Positions 1 through 8,391 of a stretch of DNA of 64,000 nucleotides are shown piece after piece (position 1 is the stretch's first letter; the number at the start of each line of letters is the position of its first letter). The stretch is from CBDBND01 sp965262665 (GTDB lineage: Bacteria > Pseudomonadota > Alphaproteobacteria > Rhodospirillales > Rhodospirillaceae): positions 62,001-126,000 of the forward strand of contig CBDHFR010000002.1 in assembly GCA_965262665.1 (NCBI GenBank), in the 5' to 3' direction. The translations under genes and the position numbers were made by a program. The notes under the pieces were generated by a model. The model saw nothing but the letters and a program-made list of their open reading frames with translations. It had not been told where the DNA came from and searched no databases.

Positions 1-1
1 G

Positions 2-43
2 GTACGTTCCGTGCCGCTCAAACTGGAAGGCTTCGCCGTTTAA
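2..43 (+). CDS. C-terminal tail of an upstream gene (partial)
   Basis: One frame from base 2 reads VRSVPLKLEGFAV and then a TAA stop, which looks like the natural end of a protein that begins left of the window. Only 13 residues are visible, so no family can be named. Bases 44-166 show no coding signal and presumably carry the promoter of the monooxygenase gene that follows. Confidence 0.35.
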   Translation, partial: VRSVPLKLEGFAV

Positions 44-166
44 GTCGGTTCGAGACCTGCGTTTCTCAGAGCGTTGTTCTCTCAGAGGCTAGGGGCTCTG
101 AAACCCTTACTCTTGGCGTCTGCCTGTCGTATTCCCTAAAGGAATGTTTGGCGTGATTGGGGAAGG

Positions 167-1354
167 ATGGCCTTGAAGGACTGCAACATTGTCCTCATTG
201 GTGCGGGTATTGGCGGATTGACGGCCGCCATCGCTTTGCAGCGCGCTGGATTTCCGGTTTCCATTTATGAACGAGCCGACGAACTGACGGAAATCGGTGC
301 GGGACTGACTCTGGCTAAGAACGCCAGCAAGGCGCTCCGGTCTTTGGGTTTAGCAGATAAGATGGACGCCTACGGTTTCCGTCCGCAGTCCGGTGGCGGC
401 AAGTACCTCGCCACTGGGGAAATTCACCGACGGTCATCCGTGCCGGGAGATATCCGACAAGAACGCGGCGAGACCGACCCCGACGCCCGGTTTCGCATGT
501 TTCACCGTGCTGACTTGCACCAGATGCTGATGAAGACCGTGCTGGAAAACGATTCGCAGGCTATTCATCTGGATCACTGTTTTCAATCACTAGAACAGAA
601 CGCGGATGAGGTCACCGTACACTTCGATAACGGTAAGTCGGTGAGGGGCGATATCGTAATCGGTTGCGACGGCAACCGGTCAGGGGTACGGCAGACCATT
701 TTTGATGACGACAAGGTCGAATTTCTTGGTTACGTCGCTTGGCGCGGAATTATCTCCATCGACTCTCTCCCGCCCGGTACCATTGATACGGACTCGTCTC
801 TATTCAGTGGCGACCACCATAGTCTGCTTCGCTACAAGATCCGGGACGGCAACACGCTGAATGTGGTGGCTTACGCCAAGAAGTCAGATTGGGTCGAGGA
901 GGGGTGGTCGGTACCCGCCGAAAAAAGCGAGCTCAAACAAGAGTTCACAGGAGCTGCCCATGAAGTGCAATTACTCCTTGACGCCATTCCGGCAGATGAG
1001 TGCTTTAAGTGGGGTCTATTTGGCCGTGAACCGATGAAGACATGGACGGTTGGGAGAGTCTCGTTGCTCGGAGATGCGACTCTTCCTATGCTGCCCTTTT
1101 TGGGTCAAGGTGCTGGCATGGCCATAGAAGACAGCGTCGTTCTCGCACGTTGTTTGACAGCATCCGAAACGGCTGAAGAAGCGCTCAGGCGTTATGAAGC
1201 CGCACGCCGTGAACGGACGTCATTGGTGACCATAGGGGCACGATACAATGGCCTAAGAATGCACGGCACTATTGAAAAGGCGCTGGAAGAACGGGCCAAA
1301 GAATATGATTCCGTCGCCATCCATGAATACGACGCGGCAACGGTCGCCGTTTAA
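167..1354 (+). CDS. FAD-dependent aromatic monooxygenase (UbiH/salicylate hydroxylase type)
   Basis: A 395-residue class A flavoprotein monooxygenase, expected to hydroxylate an aromatic or related ring using NAD(P)H, FAD and oxygen in the cytoplasm. The Rossmann motif GAGIGGLTAA lies at residues 12-21. The DG motif appears as IGCDGNRSGVR near residue 165. The GD motif is SLLGDATLPMLPFLGQGAG near residue 302, followed by an ED pair in MAIEDSVVLARCL. Length is normal for the family. The ATG at 167 directly abuts GGGGAAGG, so the in-frame TTG at 173 has the better ribosome-site spacing and may be the true start. It converges with the VAO-type oxidase gene (8 bp between stops). The substrate is not predictable from sequence. 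Confidence 0.85.
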   Translation: MALKDCNIVLIGAGIGGLTAAIALQRAGFPVSIYERADELTEIGAGLTLAKNASKALRSLGLADKMDAYGFRPQSGGGKYLATGEIHRRSSVPGDIRQERGETDPDARFRMFHRADLHQMLMKTVLENDSQAIHLDHCFQSLEQNADEVTVHFDNGKSVRGDIVIGCDGNRSGVRQTIFDDDKVEFLGYVAWRGIISIDSLPPGTIDTDSSLFSGDHHSLLRYKIRDGNTLNVVAYAKKSDWVEEGWSVPAEKSELKQEFTGAAHEVQLLLDAIPADECFKWGLFGREPMKTWTVGRVSLLGDATLPMLPFLGQGAGMAIEDSVVLARCLTASETAEEALRRYEAARRERTSLVTIGARYNGLRMHGTIEKALEERAKEYDSVAIHEYDAATVAV

Positions 1355-1361
1355 GTGTAAC

Positions 1362-2933
1362 TCAAAGCCCCAATGCCCCCGGATTGATCCGGTTCTCCGG
1401 GTCGACCATCTGTTTGACGGACCGGATCATGGCCGCCGTGTTGTCGAATCTGGATTCGAGAAACGGATAACTGCGTCCGATCTGCAGGTGCGTTCCGCCG
1501 CGCTTTCGGAACAATTCAGCAAGCCCAATGCGTAACCGACCCACATCGGCCCAGGCTTTCGGGTCATGGTCAAAGGTCTCTTTGGATTTAAGAAAATCCT
1601 CATCGAGGTAGCTTTCAATCATGTCGGTGCGCCGGTCGTGCCAATAGAGATTGACCTCTACTAGGACCCGCGACCGGCCGATTAAATTGCAGACCTGTCC
1701 CCATGCCAGACCATGTTCTTCAATCACGTTCTTTTGGGAGTCCATATAGGCGTCGATGTCGTCAAGAATAGCCCCGTGCAAGGAGTGGGGCAGAATGCCG
1801 TGCATTGGAACCCAACGGTCACCTTTGGGACCGAGCATCATCAGCGGCGGAGGAAAAGGAGTGCCACGCATGACCTTTGGAATGCTGGCTTCGATTTCCT
1901 TGCCGTTGTGGTCGGTGCAAGCCTTTTTCACCAAGGCCATCGCGCTTTCAACGTCCGCGTCGTCCCGGCCATCAACACTCATATGCAAGGTGTAGCCGAC
2001 GTCTTTCAAATAACGCCGCCCTGCCGCGGCGACCTTAAACGCTTCCTTCATGCCGCGCAAAACTGAGCTTTGACCCTTGGCAATGCCCAAAAGCTTGTCG
2101 ATGTCATCTGCAAATCCAGTTGAGGCGATACGGTCTGACAAAAAGAAAGGATCCAGGCCAAAACATTCCGATACCAAACCTAGTCGTCCAACATCTCCTG
2201 TGGCGGCTACAAAATCAAACCGTTCGGGAAAGGTAAAAGCGGCAAAGCGCGCTTCTTTAGGGCGGGGAATAAGTTGAAGGGCAATTTCCGCTTTAATGCC
2301 CAGTGCGCCACTGTCACCCAAAAACAATCCCGTGAGGTCAGGCCCGTAATACCGGTTAAAAGGACTGGCATTGTCTGGTGTCGCCCACGAGCCTGTCCGC
2401 AATTCTTCGCCGTCTGCCATGATCATGCGCAGGCCGATGACACTTTCCACCAGCATGCCGTGACGTCCAGACCCATAGTTGATGGCGTTCTGCGACAATC
2501 CGCCGCCCACCGTTGCGTACAACCCCGATCCGGTTCCCCAGAATGGCGTGCGCAAGCCAAAGGGTTTCAAGGCGTCATTGAGTTGGTTCCAAGTGACGCC
2601 TGCCTGAACGCAGACGTACATATCTTCTTGATTGATCTCGACAATTTCATTCATGCGCTGCATGTCGAGGAGAACAGTGTCGTCGCGATCCGTGAGGTAC
2701 CCCGCCGAATAGGAAAGCCCGCCACCGCGGGCCGCCAGGGTCAACTGTGAACCTGCAGCAATGCGCACCACCGCCTGCACCTGTTCAATCGAGTTGGGTC
2801 GGACGACGGCGAGAGGTGGTGTCCGCTCGTAATAGATATCTTTGCCGTAAAGGGCGCGTTCGCTTTCCTCGGTTAGGATGTGATCGCCGCCCACCACATC
2901 GGTTAAGGCTGCCAATGCCTCTGCGTGCGCCAT
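1362..2933 (-). CDS. VAO/PCMH-type FAD-linked oxidase (4-cresol dehydrogenase or vanillyl-alcohol oxidase like)
   Basis: A 523-residue flavoprotein of the vanillyl-alcohol oxidase superfamily. These enzymes oxidise phenolic alcohols, cresols, lactate-like acids or similar substrates. The N-terminal FAD domain shows the loop AARGGGLSYSAGY near residue 70 and VGGGLSQNAINYGSGRHG near residue 145. The C-terminus ends in MVDPENRINPGALGL, a form typical of the family. The ATG at 2933 is chosen because GGGGGAG lies six bases upstream; an in-frame ATG at 2960 has no such site. A second member of the family lies at 26954-28381, with the same layout and clear similarity throughout. It is divergent from the SDR operon at 3075, so the 140 bp between them probably holds both promoters. 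Confidence 0.85.
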   Translation of the reverse strand: MAHAEALAALTDVVGGDHILTEESERALYGKDIYYERTPPLAVVRPNSIEQVQAVVRIAAGSQLTLAARGGGLSYSAGYLTDRDDTVLLDMQRMNEIVEINQEDMYVCVQAGVTWNQLNDALKPFGLRTPFWGTGSGLYATVGGGLSQNAINYGSGRHGMLVESVIGLRMIMADGEELRTGSWATPDNASPFNRYYGPDLTGLFLGDSGALGIKAEIALQLIPRPKEARFAAFTFPERFDFVAATGDVGRLGLVSECFGLDPFFLSDRIASTGFADDIDKLLGIAKGQSSVLRGMKEAFKVAAAGRRYLKDVGYTLHMSVDGRDDADVESAMALVKKACTDHNGKEIEASIPKVMRGTPFPPPLMMLGPKGDRWVPMHGILPHSLHGAILDDIDAYMDSQKNVIEEHGLAWGQVCNLIGRSRVLVEVNLYWHDRRTDMIESYLDEDFLKSKETFDHDPKAWADVGRLRIGLAELFRKRGGTHLQIGRSYPFLESRFDNTAAMIRSVKQMVDPENRINPGALGL

Positions 2934-3074
2934 CTGGCTCTCCCCCTTTGTTGCAGTCATGGAACGAGCGCTGCCATGGCGCCATTCTTGGACACGGTGT
3001 TCATTGGCGATACTGTATCAGCTTGGACCGCCGTTCTGTCCAGGCAAACGGCCAATAAAGTCATAGGAGAAGGG

Positions 3075-3779
3075 ATGCCGACAGTTCTGATCACCGGCGC
3101 CAACCGTGGTCTCGGTCTTGAGTTTGTCCGCCAATATGCTCAAGCAGGCTGGCAGGTTATTGCCACATGCCGGAACCCGGACAAGGCGGAGCAACTGCAA
3201 AACCTCGCGGACGAAAACACGGACGTTTCGGTGCATCAAATGGATGTCGCGGATCATGCAAGCGTCGATGCGCTGGCCAAACATCTTTCGGGCCGACCCA
3301 TTGACCTACTGATCAACAACGCAGGCATCGCCAGTGACGATTTTACCCGGCAAATGCTGGGCAACTTCGATTTCGACGGTTGGGGCGCGATGATCCGCAC
3401 CAATACGTTTGGACCGTTGAAGGTTTCTGAAGCGTTTTTGGAAAATGTCGCAGCCAGCGACATTAAAAAGATTGCCGCCGTATCCAGCACCGTCGGCTCC
3501 CTTTCAGAGATGAACAACTATCCCGTCTATCCTTACGGCACCAGTAAGGCCGCGCTGAACAAAGCTATGCGGGTGATGGCCGAACAACTTCGGGACCGGA
3601 GCATCGCGGTCATTTGCCTCTGTCCGGGCCATGCCAAGACGGATATGGGCATGAAAGCGGAAGGGGCGTCCGTTGAAGTGGATGACAGCGTAGAGGGCAT
3701 GCGCCGACAAATTAAAGATTTGTCCATGAATACGACAGGCACATTTAGACGCTACAATGGCAAAACCATTGCTTGGTAA
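3075..3779 (+). CDS. Cytosolic short-chain dehydrogenase/reductase (C-factor type SDR)
   Basis: A 234-residue SDR that oxidises or reduces a hydroxyl/carbonyl group with NAD(P). The cofactor motif is TGANRGLG at residues 7-14. NNAG appears in LLINNAGIASDD, the catalytic Ser lies in AVSSTVGS, and the YxxxK pair is YGTSKAAL. Open frame extends upstream to 2925, but the ATG at 3075 sits behind AGGAGAAGGG and starts exactly where SDRs start, without a signal peptide. Two homologues later in the window (51335-52171 and 60905-61702) carry signal peptides. It is the first gene of a plus-strand operon with the hydroxylase and two cupins; the next start lies 14 bp after its stop. Confidence 0.88.
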   Translation: MPTVLITGANRGLGLEFVRQYAQAGWQVIATCRNPDKAEQLQNLADENTDVSVHQMDVADHASVDALAKHLSGRPIDLLINNAGIASDDFTRQMLGNFDFDGWGAMIRTNTFGPLKVSEAFLENVAASDIKKIAAVSSTVGSLSEMNNYPVYPYGTSKAALNKAMRVMAEQLRDRSIAVICLCPGHAKTDMGMKAEGASVEVDDSVEGMRRQIKDLSMNTTGTFRRYNGKTIAW

Positions 3780-3793
3780 AAGAGGGGGCTGAC

Positions 3794-5047
3794 GTGGACG
3801 GCGCGACGCCGAGTTACATTCCAACGCGAGAAGAAATCACCAAGGCGGCGCGGGATTTAATCCCATTATTGAGGAAGCGCGCTGTGGCCACGGAAGAAAA
3901 CCGTGCGTTGCTCCCTGAAACAGTTGCCGACCTCAAAGCAGCCGGCATCCATAAGATTTTCACACCCAAACGGTACGGCGGGTTTGAGATGGATTGGGGC
4001 ACCCACGTGGATGTCACCAGAGAACTCGGCAAAGGGTGCGGGTCCACGTCTTGGGTCGCGTCCGTCGTGTACTGTCACACCTGGTTGCTCGCGCGCTTTC
4101 CGCCCGATTGTCAGGAGGAGTTTTGGCCAGACCATCCTGATGCGGTGATCGGTACGGCCTTCGCCGGTGGTGGTGGCATGGAAGAAACCGACGGCGGTTA
4201 TGTGCTCAATGGGCGGTGGCGGTTTTCCAGTGGAATCGATCACGCTGATTGTGCCGTCGTTGCGGCCAAGGTCGGCGGCAGTGACGACGATCCCCATAGT
4301 GGTAGAACGCAGGTCTTTCGAATGGCTTTGCTTTTGCCTTCGGAATACGAGGTACTCGACGTTTGGCATTCGGAAGGATTGCGGGGCACGGGCAGCAACG
4401 ATATCCAAGTGACGGATCAATTCATGCCGGCTCATCGGACAATTTTGACCGAGGAAGCGACAGGCTCCAAACCACCCGGCGCCATTTTGCACGACAGTTA
4501 TATCTATAACGCTGAATTTTCCCCTTACTTCTTCACTCTAATTTGTGGGCCCATGCTGGGCACGGCTATGGGCGCGTTGGAACAGTATTGCGAGATCACC
4601 AAGACCCGAGTTGGGCAGATGTTTAAAGAATCAATTGTTGAACAAGTCCCTGTTCAAATTCGAGTGGGTGAATCAGCAGCCGAAATTCATGCGGCCAACC
4701 TTATTGTGGAAAACATCAACCAGTATTTGCATGAAGAAGGCTCCGCTGGACGGGAGTTGCCCGGTAGAACGCTGATGACCATCCGCCGTGATCTGGCCCA
4801 CGCATCCCGTCAATGTTTATCGGCTGCGAACCGCCTGTCCGCGATGATGGGGGTGACGGCCCAGACCGGCCACAATCCGGTGCAGAGGCATTTCCGGGAT
4901 TGCCGGACCATTTCCACCCATGGGGGTATTCAATGGGATGCCAGTATGGGCCCGACTGGAAAGACGATGCTCGGCCTTAAGACCGGAGATCCAAAGGTCG
5001 ATGATGCTGTGCCGTCGCCAGCGCTCGACCGCGTTATCTTCAGTTAG
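3794..5047 (+). CDS. Acyl-CoA-dehydrogenase-fold flavin monooxygenase/hydroxylase (HsaA/HpaB-like oxygenase component)
   Basis: A protein of 417 residues with the acyl-CoA dehydrogenase fold. It matches the flavin-dependent hydroxylase branch (HsaA, 3-hydroxy-9,10-seconandrostatrienedione hydroxylase, and DszC-like enzymes) better than true acyl-CoA dehydrogenases: FTPKRYGGFEMDWGTHVDV near residue 60, GRWRFSSGIDHADCAVV near 140, and a C-terminal RHFRDCRTISTHGG. Such oxygenases use reduced flavin supplied by a separate reductase, and none is encoded next to it. The GTG at 3794 is preferred because AGAGGGGG lies just upstream; a TTG at 3773 would overlap the SDR gene. It lies between the SDR and cupin genes in one transcript. 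Confidence 0.8.
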   Translation: MDGATPSYIPTREEITKAARDLIPLLRKRAVATEENRALLPETVADLKAAGIHKIFTPKRYGGFEMDWGTHVDVTRELGKGCGSTSWVASVVYCHTWLLARFPPDCQEEFWPDHPDAVIGTAFAGGGGMEETDGGYVLNGRWRFSSGIDHADCAVVAAKVGGSDDDPHSGRTQVFRMALLLPSEYEVLDVWHSEGLRGTGSNDIQVTDQFMPAHRTILTEEATGSKPPGAILHDSYIYNAEFSPYFFTLICGPMLGTAMGALEQYCEITKTRVGQMFKESIVEQVPVQIRVGESAAEIHAANLIVENINQYLHEEGSAGRELPGRTLMTIRRDLAHASRQCLSAANRLSAMMGVTAQTGHNPVQRHFRDCRTISTHGGIQWDASMGPTGKTMLGLKTGDPKVDDAVPSPALDRVIFS

Positions 5048-5064
5048 AAAGTTAGTCAGAGTAA

Positions 5065-5922
5065 ATGGCCCGTCCGCACATCGAGTTTGTTCAATCTCAA
5101 GTCCTGCCTTTCACCCAAGGTCTCTACGGCGGCGCACGTCCCGAACTGGACATGCGCATCCTCAGCATCGACGACGAAGCGGGCGATGCGTCCACCATGC
5201 TGCGCTGGCCGGCGGGATTTACACGGACTGAACCCGAACATCTCGATTGTGACGAGGAGTTTCTGATTCTTGAGGGATCGATCAAGATCAATGGCAATCA
5301 ATACCGTAAGCATGACTATGCGCATTTGCCGCGCGGTTATTTGCGCACCAGCCAGTCCAGCGAAAAAGGCGCGGTCACACTATCCTTTTTCTCTGCCGAA
5401 CCTCATGCCATCGCATCCGACTCTCCCGGCAACGATTTTGATCCCAAGCGTCTGGTCGAGCACATCGAAACCCGCACTTATGAGACCGTGACCGATGTCG
5501 GCGAATCCTTTGATACCCCCGACTGGGATCCTACGGGCACGTTCCACAAACTTTTGTACCTTGATCCCTACACCGAAGAACGCACCTGGATGATCGGCAT
5601 GGCACCCCATTGGAGCACCAATCTGTGCGAAGTCCATCCGGTGGTGGAAGAGGAGTTTTCCATCCTCGGCGATTTGTGTTTTCCCATCGGAAATTTCCGC
5701 GATGGTGCTTATTTTTGGCGCCCACCCGGTATCCAGCATGGTCCGTTCGCCTCCTGGGGAGGTTCACTGCATATCGTACGCTGCAAAGGTGGACCCTTTG
5801 CCACGGAGTGGGTCGAAGGGGATCCGCCAGACTGGTATCCGGACTATAATCCCATTCTCCCGCCAGACTACGAATCCCATGTGAAAGCCGGCGTCAATTA
5901 CGACCGGGAACCTAACTACTAG
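5065..5922 (+). CDS. Double-cupin protein A
   Basis: A 285-residue soluble protein with two cupin barrels. The first has EHLDCDEEFLILEGSI near residue 60 and then KHDYAHLPRG. The second has EVHPVVEEEFSILGDL near residue 190 and FWRPPGIQHGPFAS near 217, so His and Glu metal ligands are present in the second barrel. It resembles DUF4437-like or acetylacetone-dioxygenase-like bicupins, but the reaction cannot be assigned. It starts 18 bp after the hydroxylase stop and 12 bp before a second bicupin, in one operon, so a dioxygenase, isomerase or sensing role in the same pathway is reasonable but inferred. Confidence 0.75.
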   Translation: MARPHIEFVQSQVLPFTQGLYGGARPELDMRILSIDDEAGDASTMLRWPAGFTRTEPEHLDCDEEFLILEGSIKINGNQYRKHDYAHLPRGYLRTSQSSEKGAVTLSFFSAEPHAIASDSPGNDFDPKRLVEHIETRTYETVTDVGESFDTPDWDPTGTFHKLLYLDPYTEERTWMIGMAPHWSTNLCEVHPVVEEEFSILGDLCFPIGNFRDGAYFWRPPGIQHGPFASWGGSLHIVRCKGGPFATEWVEGDPPDWYPDYNPILPPDYESHVKAGVNYDREPNY

Positions 5923-5933
5923 GAAGCGGCATC

Positions 5934-6782
5934 ATGGCCCAGGCGTCTTACAAACACGTCCGTTCCCATAACCTCGATTGGGTAGACGACCCCGATATCC
6001 CCGGGTTCCGGCAAAAGATGTTGAGCTTTAACGACGTTACCAAGGCCGTTGTCCGTTTGTGGTTCATCCCGCCCAACTGGGGTGAAGACGTTTTTGGTGG
6101 CAAGCCCGATCGCCACTATCACAAGTCTGTCGTCGAGCGGGGTTTTCACCTCTATGGCGATTTTCCCCATTGGGAATTCAACAGCGTCGAAGATTTCAAA
6201 GGCGATCTCCACGTCTTCAAGCGCGGCATCTTTATGAACCGCCCGCCCGGCAGTCTGCACGGTTTGTTACCTGAGCCGCGCTCGCAAGCCGGTGCGGTGA
6301 TCCTGTATTGGGTGACAGGGCCAGGCGCCAGCATCAAAGACCCAGAATTCGTCAATGAAACGGTCAATGTGCCGTTCGACAAAGACGCCAAAGTTGAAGT
6401 CAATGCCTTTACCCCCTGTTCCATTACCCAAACGGAAGACCTGGACTGGCAGCCTCATCCGGACGAGCCCGACTGGAAAATTAAGTCCTTTGCAGAAGCC
6501 GCTTACGGTGCGGACTCGGTCAATCTCGTCCATATTCCGACGGATTGGCAACCGGAAGAGATCGGCGCGTTTGATATAACCGCCGACTCTGATCAGCCAT
6601 GGCTCTTTGTGGTCAATGGAGACCTCAACGTTACTTTTGGAGACACTGATATTAAACTCGTTCAGGACGATTTTTTGATGTGGTCGGCGGACTCGCCGCT
6701 CCTGTTACCAGAAGACTCGCTCAGTGATGTGGGATGTATCGTGCTGTGTTCGGGTCACCGGTTGACCGGCTCTAAAGTCTGA
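5934..6782 (+). CDS. Double-cupin protein B
   Basis: A protein of 282 residues, again built of two cupin-like barrels. The N-terminal barrel carries likely metal ligands in DRHYHKSVVERGFHLYGDF (residues about 61-79) and in RPPGSLHGLL. The C-terminal barrel (DQPWLFVVNGDLNVTFGDT) has lost the usual His residues and is probably structural. It is a partner rather than a close copy of the preceding bicupin. Its 3' end overlaps the convergent M24 gene by 11 bp. Function unknown; a role on the same substrate as the rest of the operon is inferred from position only. Confidence 0.72.
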   Translation: MAQASYKHVRSHNLDWVDDPDIPGFRQKMLSFNDVTKAVVRLWFIPPNWGEDVFGGKPDRHYHKSVVERGFHLYGDFPHWEFNSVEDFKGDLHVFKRGIFMNRPPGSLHGLLPEPRSQAGAVILYWVTGPGASIKDPEFVNETVNVPFDKDAKVEVNAFTPCSITQTEDLDWQPHPDEPDWKIKSFAEAAYGADSVNLVHIPTDWQPEEIGAFDITADSDQPWLFVVNGDLNVTFGDTDIKLVQDDFLMWSADSPLLLPEDSLSDVGCIVLCSGHRLTGSKV

Positions 6783-7977
6783 TCAAATCCCGGGGCAGGG
6801 TGTAGAGCCGCTCCGCACCGTCTTTGGTGATCAACATGCTTTCCTCGAAGAACATGCCGCCCCAACCCACTTCATGCAGTTCGAAATCCATGTTGAGGAC
6901 CATGTTTTCCTCGATAGGAAAATCCCCCAAGGTGCCGCCCGCAATAAACGGCACTTCGATGTGGTCCAGGCCGATACCATGGATGAACGCCAACTCAAAA
7001 GTCGGACAGCCATTTTTTCGTACGGTCTCAATGGCTTGACTACGCAGATCGCCCGTGGAGAGCCCGGGTTTCATCGATCCATAAACCGCATCGACACCTG
7101 CCTTATAGCCCTGCCAGTAGGCCTCCATTTTTTTGGACGGTTCGCCCAGGACAACTGTCCGTTGGCAGTCTCCCATGTAGCGGCGCCAGCGCATCATGCT
7201 GTCGAAGCAGATCTGATCTCCCTGGGCGATGGGATAGTCCTTGAACACCCGGCCGGCTCCGGCGCTCTTCCGTCCCGCTCCATTAAAAGCGGCTAACACT
7301 CTGCCACCCTGTTCGGCCACGCCGACTTCGTAGGCGGTGACAACCTCTTCCCAGGTACCGCCCTCGCGAATGGCAGCGAAGGCTTTTTTCATCGCCGTTT
7401 CGTTTTTCTTGGCCGCCGTGCGCAGGATGTCGATCTCGTCTGGCGTTTTGACCATGCGGATTTCAAACAGCAGGTTAGTAGCATCAACGACGGTGGCATC
7501 CTTGACGGCATCGCCCAGCACATCGGCAAACCGGGTGTCGTCAAACCCGAGCTTGGCCTTAGTCAAACCCATATCCTGTAACGCTTTGATGGCGGTCTCA
7601 AACACACCGACGTAGTGGTTCCTTTCCACATCGTCGACCATGCGCCGCATGGCCTGTTCTTCTTCGGTGAATTCGACGTCGTCGGCAAAGGTGTGGACCT
7701 TGAGCACGCCGCCGTAGATGCCGAAGTAGTACAAGCGCACGTCTGGCATCCAGGTTGGCCGCTCATGTAGCACAACCGCTTCGATTTCCGTGGTGATGAG
7801 GCAGGGTGCAATGTCCGGGGAACGAGGGAGAATGGCGCAAGCTAGCCACGGCACGTCGTAAATGAAGTCCGTATCGTAGTCGCTGAGATAGACAACGTTA
7901 TTGGGCGACACGGCGATGAGAGCGTCTAAGCCCTCCTGGTCCATAATGGCATTGGCACGATCGCGATTGAGCAGCAT
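6772..7977 (-). CDS. M24-family metallohydrolase (creatinase / Xaa-Pro dipeptidase / DddP-like)
   Basis: A protein of 401 residues with the creatinase N-domain followed by the pita-bread catalytic domain. Candidate metal ligands are D259 (CFDSMM), D270 (MGDCQRT), H333 (AFIHGIGLDHIEVP) and E378/E379 (FFEES). The fourth ligand, normally Glu in a TIEP motif, aligns with D364 in LNMDFEL, an unusual substitution. M24 folds include aminopeptidases, creatinase and the DMSP lyase DddP, so the chemistry is open. The ATG lies directly against the stop of the CMD-family gene, making it the last gene of a minus-strand operon of methyltransferase, CMD protein and M24. Confidence 0.8.
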   Translation of the reverse strand: MLLNRDRANAIMDQEGLDALIAVSPNNVVYLSDYDTDFIYDVPWLACAILPRSPDIAPCLITTEIEAVVLHERPTWMPDVRLYYFGIYGGVLKVHTFADDVEFTEEEQAMRRMVDDVERNHYVGVFETAIKALQDMGLTKAKLGFDDTRFADVLGDAVKDATVVDATNLLFEIRMVKTPDEIDILRTAAKKNETAMKKAFAAIREGGTWEEVVTAYEVGVAEQGGRVLAAFNGAGRKSAGAGRVFKDYPIAQGDQICFDSMMRWRRYMGDCQRTVVLGEPSKKMEAYWQGYKAGVDAVYGSMKPGLSTGDLRSQAIETVRKNGCPTFELAFIHGIGLDHIEVPFIAGGTLGDFPIEENMVLNMDFELHEVGWGGMFFEESMLITKDGAERLYTLPRDLIRL

Positions 7978-8367
7978 CTATTCCGCCGCCTGCTTCGCTT
8001 TGTATTCGTCATAAACCGTTTTCATGGTGACGATGGCTTTTTCAGCCGTTGGAAACCCAGCCTCCAGGCCCGTCAACATCAGGATTTCCTCAACCTCTTC
8101 CTGTGGGATCTGATGGTAAGCCGCCATTTTGAAAAAGAATTCCGCTTCATCGCGGTGGAGTCCGGTAAACAGGGAAATGGCACAGAGAATCTTAGTTTTC
8201 AGTTCAACCTCGTCCATCTCCCAGATGGGTACCATGACGTTGATGAGCTTCTGATGAAACGCCGGTGGGCGCGTCGCCACGATCCACTGATAAATCTCTT
8301 CGCCCTCGTCGGGTCCCCAAAGTTTGTGCGTTATGGCGCGGAATCGCGCCTCCATGTCTTCTGCCAT
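7978..8367 (-). CDS. Carboxymuconolactone decarboxylase (CMD) family protein
   Basis: A small protein of 129 residues, the usual CMD/PcaC size. The core reads LKTKILCAISLFTGLHRDEA and then IPQEEVEEILMLTGLEAGFP, matching the two helices of the CMD fold. There is no CxxC, so it is not an AhpD-type peroxidase and sits nearer the decarboxylase branch. GGGGGA lies upstream of the ATG. It is the middle gene of the minus-strand operon, 24 bp downstream of the methyltransferase. In aromatic catabolism such proteins decarboxylate or isomerise ring-cleavage products; that role fits the neighbours but is inferred. Confidence 0.78.
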   Translation of the reverse strand: MAEDMEARFRAITHKLWGPDEGEEIYQWIVATRPPAFHQKLINVMVPIWEMDEVELKTKILCAISLFTGLHRDEAEFFFKMAAYHQIPQEEVEEILMLTGLEAGFPTAEKAIVTMKTVYDEYKAKQAAE

Positions 8368-8391
8368 ACGTCCCCCAATTTGATTAGTTGT

